From: Dysidea avara
Taxonomy: Eukaryota > Porifera > Demospongiae > Dictyoceratida > Dysideidae
DNA length: 64,000 nucleotides
Direction: 5' to 3'
NCBI RefSeq assembly: GCF_963678975.1
Contig: NC_089274.1
Span: forward strand, 2,530,001-2,594,000
Positions within the stretch are counted from its first letter, which is position 1. Each line of letters starts with the position of its first letter. The notes below the pieces were generated by a model. That model was given only the letters and a program-made list of their open reading frames with translations, did not search any database and had not been told where the DNA came from. The position numbers were made by a program, and so were the translations under genes. Shown here piece by piece: positions 38,199-49,886 of the stretch.

Positions 38199-38322
38199 TT
38201 TAACCAGAAAGAAAGCATTCAGCGATATCGCGAGACCTCAGTCTCCGTGCTGATCACGAACTTTTAAAACAAAGTCACACCTATGTTAAAAAAGGGGCGT
38301 GCCTGGCACAAGGCGGCATCAA
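38199..38322. promoter_or_regulatory. Bidirectional promoter interval
   Basis: Only 124 bp separate the start codons of the minus-strand EVH1/Cordon-bleu gene (38198) and LSM11 (38323), so both 5' UTRs and core promoters must lie here or overlap the coding exons. No TATA box is visible. CG dinucleotides ('gatatcgcgagacc', 'ctccgtgctgatcacgaac') are denser than in neighbouring sequence. Confidence 0.6.
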
Positions 38323-41300
38323 ATGGAGAAAAAAGATGACGAAAATTCATCAGAATTGGATTTTGCTTCTTCTCAGTTTAACCCTCTAGCAGTTCTGTAT
38401 GCAGAAGGGTTGGAACCACCGTGCCCTGAAGTGCGAGGATTTAACAGTATTTATGAGTATGAGAACTTCGTCCGCGGAAAGAAATCTGTCAAGTACACAC
38501 AACCTTCAACTCAGCAAGCCACCTCAATAGAGCATTTAGCCAAAGATGTTGCTGAGCTGGTGAAGCAGAAGTCACCAACGAAGCAAATAAGTTTTATGGA
38601 AAGTTAGTCTTGAGAGTATGTGAAATTGTTTATAGTACGTTCACGTTGAGCTGAATCCTGAAAAACAGCTAAAAATTAAAAGTGGATTTTTTCTCAACAG
38701 AGTTAACATTTCAGCTAACCAGATGATTATTGGTAACAGCAAAGGTGTCAACAACAGACACGTACGGTTTGGCTCCATTACAAGTTCGGGAAAGGGCTGT
38801 AATGGACACTGTACTTATATGGCTTCCCCATAGGAAATGTATTGTGAAAATTTTGATTGGCTGTAAATATTATGTCAAACATTTGAATAAAAAGATTTTG
38901 AAATATTTTTAGCGGATCAAGCAGTACTACAAATGAGCCAAATTTCAAGATCGTGTGTAATTGCATCCATGAGTTATTAGACGTTTTAGAGGATTCAGCT
39001 CAACGTGAACATACTATAGTGGGTGCAAAGCATATAGCATCTATGGTGCAAGTCATGATGTACGTGTGTGGTGTACGTTGCTGCAGCTTTTCACGAATAC
39101 CAGTGCTACAGGACTATCAGCTTGGTTTAGGCTGGGTTCTACAAAGCAGCTCTACTAGGTCTTAGTTCTCGCGTAGCCAGACCGCTTTTTTTTCTTCTTT
39201 TTCATTTGGTTGGGGAAAAAAGGGTCTGGTCCGGTTCGAATACCCGCACTTGTTCTCAAAATCCCGGAATTAATTCTATGCGTGCTTACTACAATCAATA
39301 CAAACATTACAAAATCGTAGCTTGCCTGTTCGTCACTGAATGATTGGAATCCTATCTTTTCAATTACCCAGTCAATGACAGACTTAACGTCCATTCAAGC
39401 ATGCTTCGAGAACACATGCATAGAATTAATCCTGGCCACAACCAGGATTTTGAGAACAAGTGTGGGTATTCGAACCGGACTGGACCCTTTTTTTCTCCAC
39501 CAAAAGAAAAATGTGGTCTGGCCACACGAGACTAAGTAGGTATATAAGTTTGGTGAATAATTGGCATTTCACCCAACAATAAAAATGCACTAAATACTTA
39601 ATCTGGAGCAAATTTGCCAAACGTTTTCTCATGAAAATCGTATCATAACAAATTCGCCAAAACTTCTTCCCACCAAACTTTTCTGTTATGTGGTATTTCC
39701 AGCTTCCCAGCATTTTGAGAGCTAGTGCTGGGGGTGGTGGCAAGGACAGTCCGTATAACCCGGGGTTAAAAAAATCCATAGATATTAGACTGACCAGATC
39801 ACATAGCATTTTTTTCAAGTCATCACCATTGACAGGGACACAGCTAGTGTAAAGTGATAACAGAGCATTAAGTGAATTTGTCACTGAATGTACTAATGAA
39901 TATTCAAAGAAATGATATAACTGATATTGATTGGCTCATCACAGCTGAACTGATTGTCACTATAGTCAGCTGAATCAATGTGTTGTCTTGAATTACAGCC
40001 AGCCCTGTATAAATGCTTACTTATTCCTGTTTAATCACCAAGGATATAACAAAAAAAAACTGCCAGGTTTCCTAGTACAAAATAGTTCTGTGCAGTACCA
40101 TACATGATGAACTAAGCTACAAAACAAAAAATATATATATATATATATTTTTGTGTTAAGACATCAAGACAACGAGGTACGAAGTTGCTGCATGAATGTT
40201 GGTACACTGGCCTTGTATACTGTAGTTGCCAGTCTCTAACCCTAAGGTTGGAACTATCAGAGTCCTTTAGTGCACTCATTGTAGGTCTTCATCATGGACC
40301 ACTTGGCTCTCTGTTATTGAATTTTGTTAGCAGCCAGAATAGCCTCTAGCAGTATCAAGCATTCCTGTGCACATCATATAGTGTTGCATGGCTAGTATTT
40401 AAATAGAGACCCCATGAAGATATACACCCTGTATTATTGAGTCCCACCATACAGTGCTACGTATAATCTTTCTTTGCATGTAAAACAGTTTGAGATTATA
40501 TTTCAGCAAGAGCCAAACACTAATAAATTTTTGACAGTTACCAACTTCCAATGAACCAAGGAATAACAAAAATAGTCTTTGGTGAAAAGTTTGTGAGCAT
40601 GAGCCCATCATAAATATAGCACAAAGTGCATGTTATTGGTAAACCCTGTAATATTGTACCGCATGAAATTTTGACTGAAGAAAAAGTTATTTGTCAACTT
40701 TTAGTTCATCAGACATTAATGATCACCTAGTGTTTAGATCTATGGATTTGCAACATTAAAACTGATGAAGTGACGATTGAAGTTTTAAGTTTCCTGTTGT
40801 ATGATATAGTGTAATGGTAATGTACCACACCCAATAAGGATTAATGGTATATTACCCCCATTATTCACTTGGTGGCTTTTTAGCAATTCATGTTCCCATT
40901 TCTAAATTTCCTAATATCTGTTTTATCACTGAGTAACCACATCTACTGATTAGGCTTGTGTGTCTGATAGTGTAAATTGATAACACTTTATTTACATTAA
41001 GTGAATTTATCGCTAAATGCACTAATGAATATTCAAAGGAATATCACTATCAGATACAACTGGTGTTGATTGGCTCATTGTGTATTTGGCTAGTCAGTAT
41101 TACAGGCTATTGCCTCACTCTAGGTCCTAAATAAAGACCATGTTTATATAGGGAAATAAACATCCAAAAACACACATGCTAAAATTTATGTTTGAAAGAA
41201 ATTATGACCAGGCCGGGCTGTGATTTGAGGCAATGTGCTAGTAAATTTCCTTTCCTCTGTGATTCTTATTTTTCTTTCTAGTGGACAATTTGGGAACCCA

Positions 41301-42311
41301 GAAGTTTTGTTGTATTTTCCTGTATATCTACGTGTTGGGCCCTTCTCTAATGTGGAGAGTCCTTTTGAACACTACATGAGGCACCGTATAGCCTAAATAT
41401 TTTGAGGGGGAAATTTTTTTGCTGATTTTGCAGGTTATCAGCGAACATTTTAGCCTTGAAATATTTAGACCTCCATATAGTCTAATACATTTTGGGAGTG
41501 TTTGCAAATCCGCAGAATTTTTATTTTTAGCAACATTGCTCAACCTCGAAATATTTAGGCTATACTGTAACATTTAATAACATTGTACTTGCCATCAATT
41601 ACACTCACAGGTCCTCGTCATGGACCACTGGGCTGTCTCCAGCAATGGTACAGAGATAACACCATGGTGTGGGTGTGGATTAGACATTCTGCTGGGGTGA
41701 GGGGAGTTTGCCATGGAAGATTGATAGCATTTGATAAGCATTGGAATGTGGTAAGGTATTGTAAACTATGTGTGCTTGCACCTGGAAGTTATCAGGGTAC
41801 GGGTCTGAACTAAGTCTTGCTTAGAGAACTTGGTCTCAAAGTGTACTGTGATTAGACATTGCATAAATTTTAGTATGTTTTTGCTCGCATACTCAACTGC
41901 GTATTTGTGGGGACCATAAACTTTTCTGCTGTGATAATTTGAGTGGTAACTTTCATTATTGTATTCACACAGGTATTAGCAGATGTAGAGGAGACATTTG
42001 TGCCATTTGATGTACGCAATCTCAAGAAGACCAAGAAAAAAAGGAACAAATCAAATTCTAGTCGGGGTGTGTCAAGTAGCTTAGAGTGGACCCCATGTGA
42101 TCAGGTGCCTTCAAATGTTGATAGCCAATCCAAAGACAGGATAGCATGCACAACTTTAGCCACACCCCCAGAATCATCAGGCTTCAGGTTGGGCTACTGC
42201 ACAGAACTGTACAGAAAGACACCATCAGTATTAACACGTACACTAGCTCAGTTATTTATCAGAGGTGACAATATCGTAATGGTAGCTAAAACTCACTCCC
42301 ACAATACATGA
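38323..42311 (+). CDS. LSM11: LSm11, U7 snRNP-specific Sm-like protein (3 exons, 252 aa)
   Basis: LSm11 replaces an SmD subunit in the U7 snRNP, which directs 3'-end cleavage of replication-dependent histone mRNAs. Its N-terminal region recruits FLASH and the cleavage factors. Exons: 38323-38602, 41611-41750 and 41973-42311. Both junctions keep the frame. Exon 1 has the family's N-terminal signature (residues about 15-47: FNPLAVLYAEGLEPPCPEV, then FNSIYEYENFVRG). Exon 2 encodes Sm motif 1 (GPLGCLQQW...GVRGVCHGRLIAFDKHWNV). Exon 3 starts with VLADVEETF, has a Lys-rich insert, and ends with Sm motif 2 (TLAQLFIRGDNIVMVAK). Human LSm11 is longer (about 360 aa) through spacer sequence. The exon 1 donor (A|gttagt) is weaker than the rest. 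Intron 1 (3 kb) holds a TIR element, a foldback and a possible relic exon. The start is the first ATG in frame. Confidence 0.93.
38631..39018 (+). mobile_element. TIR element (388 bp), copy 1 of 3
   Basis: Bounded by TATAGTAYGTTCACGTTGAG then 'ctgaatcct' and the complement 'aggattcagctcaacgtgaacatactata'. The interior is highly similar to 60625-61019 (same strand) and 51287-51664 (opposite strand). There is no transposase, only a conserved interior of about 330 bp. It lies in LSM11 intron 1. Confidence 0.85.
39162..39536. repeat. Foldback element, GGCCAGACCGC family
   Basis: The arms of about 125 bp pair ('tcgcgtagccagaccgcttt' against the closing 'tggtctggccacacgag'; 'ccggttcgaatacccgcact' against its complement). 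It shares its termini with 10909-11339, but the loop differs. In LSM11 intron 1. Confidence 0.75.
40275..40345 (+). pseudogene. Possible relic copy of LSM11 exon 2 start
   Basis: An acceptor-like 'gtag' is followed by 'gtcttcatcatggaccactt', close to the true exon 2 start 'gtcctcgtcatggaccactg' at 41611. The phase is the same, giving HHGPLGSL, but the frame stops after about 20 codons without an Sm motif. It looks like a truncated tandem duplicate of the exon inside intron 1. Use as an alternative exon cannot be ruled out. Confidence 0.4.
41383..41569. mobile_element. Compact MITE, uninterrupted copy of the 15290-16775 family
   Basis: 187 bp between 'accgtatagcctaaatattt' and 'aaatatttaggctatactgt'. 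The interior matches the two separated halves seen in RPAP2 intron 2. It lies just upstream of LSM11 exon 2. Confidence 0.75.
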
Positions 42312-42346
42312 TGACGCTTGTATTATAAAACTGTTAGTGTATATAA

Positions 42347-42352
42347 AATAAA
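42347..42352 (+). terminator. LSM11 poly(A) signal, immediately beside the CIR1 stop codon
   Basis: AATAAA 36 bp after the LSM11 stop and 3 bp short of the CIR1 stop codon (42355-42357, opposite strand). Cleavage downstream would place the LSM11 mRNA end inside CIR1 coding sequence. Confidence 0.6.
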
Positions 42353-42354
42353 TA

Positions 42355-45300
42355 TTATTTACGGTGATGGTGTGCAGGGTGAGAAGTAGTTCTGCTGCTA
42401 CTGTCTCTGTGTGTTGTTTTGTGATGATTATCAGGTGAAGAGTTATACTGTCTCTTCTTGTGGTTAGTTTTCTTCTTGCTTGTTCTCTCTGCCTCGCTGT
42501 CTGAGTCATCACTTTCTGACCTCTCTCGTCTTCTCCTGTGTTTCTTGTGCTTTTTAACTTTCTCTGATTCATCATCTGGTGAATTACTTTCTGATCTAGC
42601 CCGTTTCCTTTTGTGCTTCTTGTTGCTCTTTTTAATTCTTTCTGGCTCACTATCTGATGAGTCACTCTCTGAGTCAAAGCGATCACGTCTGTGCTTCTTA
42701 CTAGACCTGTGTAACAAGGACAACACTCATTCAATAGTTACTGTGTACTAGAAGACAAGGTGATGATCATTCTAAACAAGTACACAAAAAATTGGAATTT
42801 TCAACTAGAGTAGGGACCATAGCACATTGATAAAAAGTACTGAAACAAGCTGGAGTAGTGCATATTAAACTACACTAAAACTAAAAGTGTTATATCCCTA
42901 CTTTGCTCAACATCGATAAAAAGTACTGGAGTAGTGCACGATATTAAATCACACTAAGGCCAGGAAAACTTGATTAATTGTTTCTCATCCCTGCCCGCAT
43001 CCCTTTTTACCCCACCACCTCGTATTGTCATTATTGCTGTTATCAGTCACGTGTACATGTATTTTGATGCTAAGAAGGCTGACTATCATTTTACAGCACA
43101 GCAAGTGTCACTTGCACCTCAGAAACAGTGGTAGAATGTAAGTACTAGTTCTTAAAAGGCTTTAGCTAATCTTTAGCAGTAACAGACAGCTTGATTTTTG
43201 GAGTGTTTTCTTTAATAATGAATAATGAAAAATGACTTCCCGCCCACATGGAAATCTGATTTTTTTTGTGGATGAGAAACAAGTAATCAAGTTTTCCTGG
43301 CCTAAAACAATAAGAAGTTTTGTATTCCTACTGTGCTCAAGATACCATAACGGAAAGGCATATAAAATTTCTTATTGTTTTACTATGATTTAATATCGTG
43401 CACTACAGCTTGTTTCAGTACTTTCTATCGATGTACTACTCTAGTTCAAAATTCCAAAAGTTTTTGTGTACTTGTTTGTCTGTGAAGTATCCATTATGTT
43501 TCGTTGTCAGCTGTGTTCAGCCCATTACACAGCATTACAAATCAAGAACTGTTTGAAAATCACCTCTGCAATCAAGGTAGCCACTATGAAAAGTATGGAT
43601 GATTTCCGTTACAAAGGGAAGCCATCATGCACTACTGCCAAATCGACACCTTTTGCTATCAGCAAAGACGAATGGGACGCACAAAGGAGGACACCGGTAA
43701 ATGCATTGTACATACTGTGGTATGCCAAAAGGCACATGTCTGGCTGAAGCGACATCGAACAGTGAAAAAATCAAGCCCGTAGCCTTAGCCATTATTGAGT
43801 TACAATGTACGCTTGTCTGAAGGCATCAGTCAGTCAGTTACTCAGTCAGTCACTAGAAAATTTTGTTTATATATATATATATATACAGTGTATATATTTA
43901 AATTCCATAGCAACTTACTGAAGCATTTCTGGTCGATCTGAAGGCTTGTTTGGGCTTAGTTTTACCCTAACCAATATTGCCTCTTCTTTGTCAGGGGAAA
44001 ATGAGGCTGGTTTTAGGTGTTTCTCCATGGGCCACGCCTACTCCTTTGTGGTCCCTACTATACAGTACTATCGTACTGTTTAATTGTTTATGTGGTGAAC
44101 AGCACCACACTGTTTACTATAATTATTTCCTCACAGTAACTTTTAAATGAAGCTGTTGGAAACGTTTAGTATATGAATTACAATAATTTACTTAGCAAAA
44201 ATGTGTGGATCTCTGAAATGGGAAATAATTACACTAATGAGATTTGCATTCCCATATACAGTAATTTTGCATACCCCTATGCAAATTTCTCCTAAATAAA
44301 AGAGGAGTGCCTAGCCCTATGCCAAGTTGCATTGCCCTATGTTATAGGGGAAATTTTGCTTACTCTATGTGAAATGTCATCTATATAGTATGGGAGTAAT
44401 TTTGTGTACCCTACACAACACACACGACATTTTGCATAGGGTACACAAAATTTCTAGAGGCTTGGAGTTGGGGTACACTATTGTAGTACAGGAACTCCTC
44501 TATTATATACAGTATGAGAGTACACATGATCACATCTAATTAGTGTAAACTTGCACATTACCCCTTTGAAATCACAAAATCTTACTTGTCACTGCCTCTG
44601 TGCTTCTTTGTCTTCTTATAAGTCCTCTCCCCATCTTCACCATCTTCTAGTCTCTCCAACTTCCTACATGGAGAAGAAATTTCATGAAAGTTACAACCTC
44701 CAGTGAATACATGCACGTGGGATGAGTGAGTGTGAGATTACAGGTTGAAGACATTATGGTAGAGTCTTGTGGGGACTATATTTTGTTAACAGTACAAATA
44801 TGCTAGTGACTGTGAACAATATCTGTTAGTGATGTAACAGTATTATTGTAGAAATCTCTTAAGGTGCATAGTGTAGATTTGTACCACTGAGAGGAGATTA
44901 GTACTTGTAATGATTTATTTGGTGTTTCACGTGAGCCTCAATAGTTTGTAATACTAAGAAATGATGGGGGCCACATATCATTCACATGAGCTTCAAGGCA
45001 GATTTGTTTTGTACATGAATGATGCCATACCAAATCCTTTCTTCTACAAACACGGGTTTTTACATAACTTGCTTTAGCAATGCTAAACTAAGTCTAACCT
45101 CTGGTTTGCGTTAAAGCTGAAACAAATATTACAAATACTCAAGTACTCAAGTACTTGTTAAGGATTTTGGTAATCGGATAGTAAAATTAGTACTCAAGTA
45201 CAGATAGTTATAAAAACCTGAATCGAAACGGGAAACGAAACAAAACAAAATCAGCCTACAGTCTAGTGGAGGACAATCACTATATTTGGCACGCACTTTA

Positions 45301-48300
45301 ACTGATACCTGTATATGCATCAAGCAAGACTCCAGGTGGCAGATTTCTCTGCACGGCGCTTATCGATTAGAGATATTAAACGCCTGCTCCTATCCAAAGG
45401 GTCTGGGGACTCTACAATAGAAAAGTTCTGTGCTTGGGTAGGTGAGCATTGATTGTCCCTTGACCACTTTCATAAGAGGAGTGAATAGCAATAACTACTT
45501 GATCAGTACAAACTGTTTACGGTAATGATTGGCTGCAGTGGGTCGACGAGTCTGAAGCCTTGCCTTTAAGAGAGGGATGAAGCCATCAATTATGACACAC
45601 CTCTTATGAAAGTGGTCAAGGGATAATCGATACTCACCTACCCAAGGACAGAACTTTTCTATTGTAGAGTCCCCAGACCCTTCGGATAGGAGCAGGCGTT
45701 TGATATCTCTAATCAATAAGCGCCGTGCAGAGAAATCTGCCACCTGGAGTCTTGCTTGATGCATAAACAGGTACTGCGTGCATATATTATAGTGTAACTG
45801 GCATAATACAGTGATTGTCCTCCACTAGACTGTAGGCTGATTTCGTTTCGTTCCCCGTTTCTATTCCGGTTTTTATAACTATCCGTACACAATAAGATCA
45901 CATGACCCAGCTCACATGACGTATTTGAAATGACACCATGATACCCAGAGGAGGTTGGTCACGCGTCATAATCCTATGACGCGAAATTATGTAACCAAGC
46001 ATTGTTCTATGTGTTAAGACTTGTTTAGCAGCTAGGAAGTACTGAGAAGACTTGTAATATCACTGGGACGCTCTGGTATGGATATACAATCCACCCTTTA
46101 GAATATTAAGAGGTGTGAAGGTTGAATTACTTCAACCCTTCCTTTGAGATCACGAGATGAATGTGACGTGTGACCAACCTCCTCTGCATGATGCCTGTAG
46201 AGTTTGATTGGTGTAATTTAATACACATTGCTAGTCAGGAACACTTCTTTAATACAATGTATGTATCATTGCTGTTACTTGAAAACTGCTTATGGTTCAG
46301 TATAAAACATGTCACATGGTATGATTAGTATTATTTATGAAGTACTTGATTGTTAATACTAGAAAGTACTTTAAACTAAAAATCAATCAGCCCTTATTCA
46401 CATGCATATCATTATTGTTCTCACAATGCCATTAACACATCACCTCTACACATGTAACAATGCTGTACCTTAACAACCTCCTCTTCTCTTTCTTTGAAAG
46501 TTGTGCCATCATTTTTACCTCTGTTTCATCATCATCATCACTCACCACATATTGCTGTAAGGTGAACAGTGAAGTGTGTATATGTGTGGTATGTTTGTTG
46601 TGTGAGTTTGTGTGGTGTGTGTGTTTGTGTGGTGAGTAGTTGTGTGTGTGTGTTTGTGTGGCGTGTTTGTGAATGCATGTATTGTGTGCGTACATGTGTG
46701 GTGTGTGTATGTGCTCGCTTACTGTGTGATGCCTGGAGACGTGTGTGTAGAAACACACATTCAAGCATGCACACACACACATGCATGCACTACTAGAAGT
46801 TTAGCATTTATACCTGGTTGTATGCACGCTTGTCAACGATCTTGTCCCTCACACACTGTTTGAACACCAGTCCATCTGACATAAGATCATCAACTCCATC
46901 AGCCACCTTGCTGGGTTCTTTAGAGTTCTCCTCAACCTTGTCATTGTCTTTAGTATCATCATCACCCTCAACTTTCTTTGGTTCTTTAGCCTTGCCATAA
47001 AGTGGGCACTAACAGGGAATAATAAATGGCTCTAGTCATGTTAGTTATTTACAACACACACAGACGAACATACACACAAACACATACTCACCAGTTTGTC
47101 TGTATTCACATGTCCCCATTTGCCACACTTGATGCACTTAACATGACGTAGCTATACCAGAGACACACAGAGTAAACATCTTCAACATAATAATGATGAT
47201 GTATAATATTTCCAAACATCATTGATATATGACACTGAGTCTTCTGAAATATAAACTATTACACAACCACTCACTGGCACACCAAACGGTTGGTCCTCTC
47301 CATCCATAGTACCCTCAGGACGTCTAAACCACCATGAAACACAGGATGTTAGCCATTAGTGATGTAACTAACTTTTCATTAGGGAATGCTCGGCTTTCTC
47401 GTGCTGCTGCGTTTTTCCAATCAAACTTTAGTTTGGGCTGGTCTTCCTCCTCCTGCAGGGAAACAGCCCTTTATTTATATAATTTATATAACACACAACA
47501 TTAAGGCCACACATACCCATGCTCAAAATACCAATGCAGGCGGGTTGATTTCAATTTTATTTTTTAAACACTAGATATGTAGCTGAATTACATAACTAAG
47601 TATATAATTTTTTAAGACTGTTCCAGCTAGTTACTAACTTACAACAGAATTGTTCAGTGACTGCATTAAGCCATCAGTAGAGCAAAAAATCATTGATGTG
47701 GCAAGGAAAACAGCAATGATGGGCAGAGATGAGAAACTAATTGACCTAACATTAGTAGTTGGAAATTTGACAGGGCAAATGAATATATGTTGAGTTTACA
47801 AAGCACAAACCTACAATTTTGTTACATCTAATTTGCCATACTAATTTTTAAATAAAAAAGTGTACCTCAGTTTGAGGAATAACGCACACATGTAACATAC
47901 AGTACAGTGTGACTGAAGTATAATAGTTTCAGTTGGTACTTAAAAAAAATCGTAGTGATTGTTGTTGGATTAAACCAGAAAGTGAATTCCACGATCTTAT
48001 TGCTCCTGGTCAGTATGTTGTTTACACTGCTGAAATGCGAGAAGTCAGCCATGATGAATCTAACAGATTACCCTCTGTACTCGTTTGAGCTTTTCAATAT
48101 CAAATGGATATATCACATAGGCTTATCAACATTGAAGAGACCCTTACACTGTCTGTACATTCACCACCATTGCTTGCTATACAGTACACACCTTATCTTC
48201 TTCTTGTTTGTACCCTGGTGGAGGATCGTACATAAAACTCATTGGATGAGCCTTCCCCATCAGTTCCCTGTATCACATGGACCTGTCATGGGTTGTTAAG

Positions 48301-48656
48301 TTTAACAACACAGCCTCACTTGGCTTTGTATATCTCTTGTTCCTTCTGGTATTGCATCTTCATCTCCTCTTCTTGTTGTTTTAACTGTTTCTCTCTTTGT
48401 TCTGCCTCCCATTTCTAATAACGCACAGGAGGAGATTGACAGTATTAATGTAGCTCTAGCGCACCACATACGGTGTCACTGTATTTTACAAAATGTGTTG
48501 TATACCATTACCAGGAGGTGTAAGATAGTTACTTATAGTAAACAGCGCGAATGGTGCGGGTCGTCGTTTTACTCTAACCTTTCGTAAGTTAGTCCAGTTG
48601 GCAGGATGAAAGTGCTTATTGTTCATAAAATTATCATACCCGTGACCAGCCGCCAT
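42355..48656 (-). CDS. CIR1: CIR1, corepressor interacting with RBPJ (10 exons, 382 aa)
   Basis: CIR1 links the Notch-pathway DNA-binding protein RBPJ/CSL to histone deacetylase corepressors and is also found with splicing factors in nuclear speckles. Exons in coding order: 48656-48579, 48414-48320, 48267-48192, 47452-47373, 47323-47275, 47151-47092, 47008-46814, 46554-46469, 44663-44586 and 42706-42355. All junctions are GT-AG and in phase. The N-terminal CIR domain begins near residue 8 (DNFMNNKHFHPANW, then KWEAEQREKQ). MSFMYDPPPGYK, FDWKN and DQPFGVP follow, all family landmarks. A zinc knuckle spans exons 6-7 (C132-x2-C135-x4-H140-x6-C147; [20 protein letters not shown]). QYVVSDDDD...KKEKRRLLRKLERLE comes next, and the C-terminus is a Lys/Arg/Ser/Asp-rich tail with SESDSSDSEPE-type acidic serine clusters. 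At 382 aa it is close to human CIR1 (450). It is head to head with a U5 snRNA gene (48837). Confidence 0.95.
42775..43478. repeat. Long foldback element
   Basis: The outer arms pair ('acaagtacacaaaaaattgg' with 'tttttgtgtacttgt'), as do the inner arms ('ggccaggaaaacttgattaa' with its complement near 43280-43305). About 700 bp, in the last intron of CIR1. The short Cys-containing open frame at 43466-43747 starts at its edge and has no recognisable homology. Confidence 0.7.
45207..45885. repeat. Long foldback element
   Basis: The arms of about 270 bp are inverted copies. The outer pair is 'agttataaaaacctgaatcg' with its imperfect complement at 45865-45885, and the inner pair is 'cttatcgattagagatatta' with its complement. 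The inner arms share 'gcgcttatcgatt' with the hairpin at 16955-17066. In the last intron but one of CIR1. Confidence 0.75.
45946..46186. mobile_element. MITE with CAGAGGAGGTTGGTCACG termini
   Basis: A perfect 18-bp inverted repeat bounds about 241 bp. It is the shortest member of the family at 16835-17485 and 61064-61618. In a CIR1 intron. Confidence 0.75.
46560..46785. repeat. TG-rich low-complexity tract in CIR1 intron 7
   Basis: Irregular TG/GTGTTTG repeats, with a terminal 'cacacacaca' segment. The Cys/Val and His/Thr open frames here are artefacts. Confidence 0.8.
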
Positions 48657-48768
48657 TCTCGCTAGTTCAGCACAAAATCGTCGAAGACTGTTTACTAGTA
48701 GTGCGCTTTTAATAGAGATACTGTAGTGATTACGTAGTGCATTCGTCGTGTTAGCGTTTTACACATTC

Positions 48769-48814
48769 AAAACTGCAACCCACAATCGGTATCTGTTAAG
48801 GGGCGTATATAAAG
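48769..48814 (+). promoter_or_regulatory. U5 snRNA gene 1 promoter: upstream element and TATA-like box
   Basis: 'aaaactgcaacccacaatc' at about 48769-48788 is shared with both other U5 copies and sits where a proximal sequence element (PSE) would be. TATATAAA at 48806-48813 is 31 bp before the RNA start. This U5 copy and CIR1 diverge from a shared 180-bp interval. Confidence 0.75.
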
Positions 48815-48836
48815 AAGACAGAAGGATTGCATCTTT

Positions 48837-48953
48837 ACTCTGGTCTTCCTTCAGAGCGAATAAATCTTTCGCCTTTTACTAAAGATTTCCGTGGAGGAGG
48901 ACACATAATGAGTATGAAATGATTATTTTTTGTTTGCCCCTTAAGTGGGGCTC
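48837..48953 (+). ncRNA. U5 spliceosomal snRNA, copy 1
   Basis: U5 aligns the two exon ends in the spliceosome through loop I. The sequence starts ACTCTGGTCTTCCTTCAGAG and contains the invariant loop I CGCCTTTTACT (48870-48880) flanked by the pairing arms AAATCTTT and AAAGATTT. 'ccgtggaggagg' follows, then an Sm-binding site ATTATTTTTTG (about 48922-48932) and a 3' hairpin GCCCC/GGGGC (48936-48951). The length of about 117 nt is normal. The loop and stems are unchanged between the three copies. Confidence 0.97.
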
Positions 48954-49803
48954 AAAAGTTAAATCAAATTTTGTAACTACTGTAGGAGTGTGTTCAATCA
49001 GTAGCTCGTCAGATCTGGGCTCGATGAGCTTCTGGGTTAGTGCTGACTTCAATTGTGTCCTGTACCATGATACTGATTTGATTTACATATTTAACCTCCA
49101 GGCAATCGAATTGGCTGCAGCCATTCTTCCTTGCCTACTATTGCGCTTCATTACTGTAGAATGCACAGTCAGTTCAGTTTCTAGTTTCTTTGCTGAACAA
49201 ATTATAGAATATCATCTTCATGCTGTTATTACACTAAAAACCAGACCTCTTCTTTAGGGAATGAATAAATAACACAAAAAGAAGTGATCTGATTGCATGT
49301 GCAAGACTACAGTATAACTATCTATACCCATGATGATGACAAATGGAAGAGTATTTATGCAGATCAGAAGTAGACCACTAATTACAGCAATTGGCTGAAA
49401 CTTTGCACAGCTGGGAGTCACAAATTTGACACTGTTGCTATGAAACCGTCACTCCACTGAGGTGGTGACTTGATCTTCTACCACAACATATAGCCTGGGA
49501 TCCTGCAGAACTGGCTCATATACTATGCATGAGATTGACTGCTTGTTATAGCTAGATAAACACATTATTTTAAGCCATATATCTGGCTTCCATTTTATAT
49601 GCTGAACATAGCCAAGTCAGAAGGCCTATGACTGTCAACAATACAAGCCCAAAGCAAAATTGTCAGATTAGAAGCCTAGAGCCCAGCATAGATGTTTTGA
49701 CATTTCCTAAACATATCGCTATATTTAATGTTCTAGTTTTTCGCAAGTGAATCTGAAAAAATCTGTATAATAAATGTCACAAGATGCAGAATAGGGAGTG
49801 TAG

Positions 49804-49886
49804 TGATCGGTGGAATTGACTTCATAGGTATAGAACAACTGGGAGCATGGGAAAAGGAAGCTTTAACCACTAAGCTATACAACACA
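49804..49886 (-). repeat. tRNA-derived SINE-like fragment
   Basis: Read on the minus strand, 'tagcttagtggttaaagc' is a good tRNA A-box region. The expected B box is degraded ('cagttgttctatacc'). It lies in the 3.4 kb intergenic stretch 48954-52394, where I find no gene. That interval otherwise holds the TIR element at 51287-51664 and a C/G-rich imperfect inverted repeat near 50822-51217. Confidence 0.35.

Noticed and set aside
38299..38322. Upstream extension of LSM11 (GTG start at 38299)
   Set aside because: A GTG start is not expected in an animal nuclear gene. The first in-frame ATG at 38323 leads directly into the conserved N-terminus.
39225..39250. tRNA B-box-like GGTTCGAATACCC
   Set aside because: It lies in the arm of a foldback element and is repeated in inverted form in the other arm. 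No A box or cloverleaf fits, so it is not a tRNA gene.
43466..43747. 93-codon frame with CQLC and Cys/His residues, possible zinc-binding protein
   Set aside because: It begins in the edge of a foldback element in a CIR1 intron, has no splice partners and no recognisable motif spacing.
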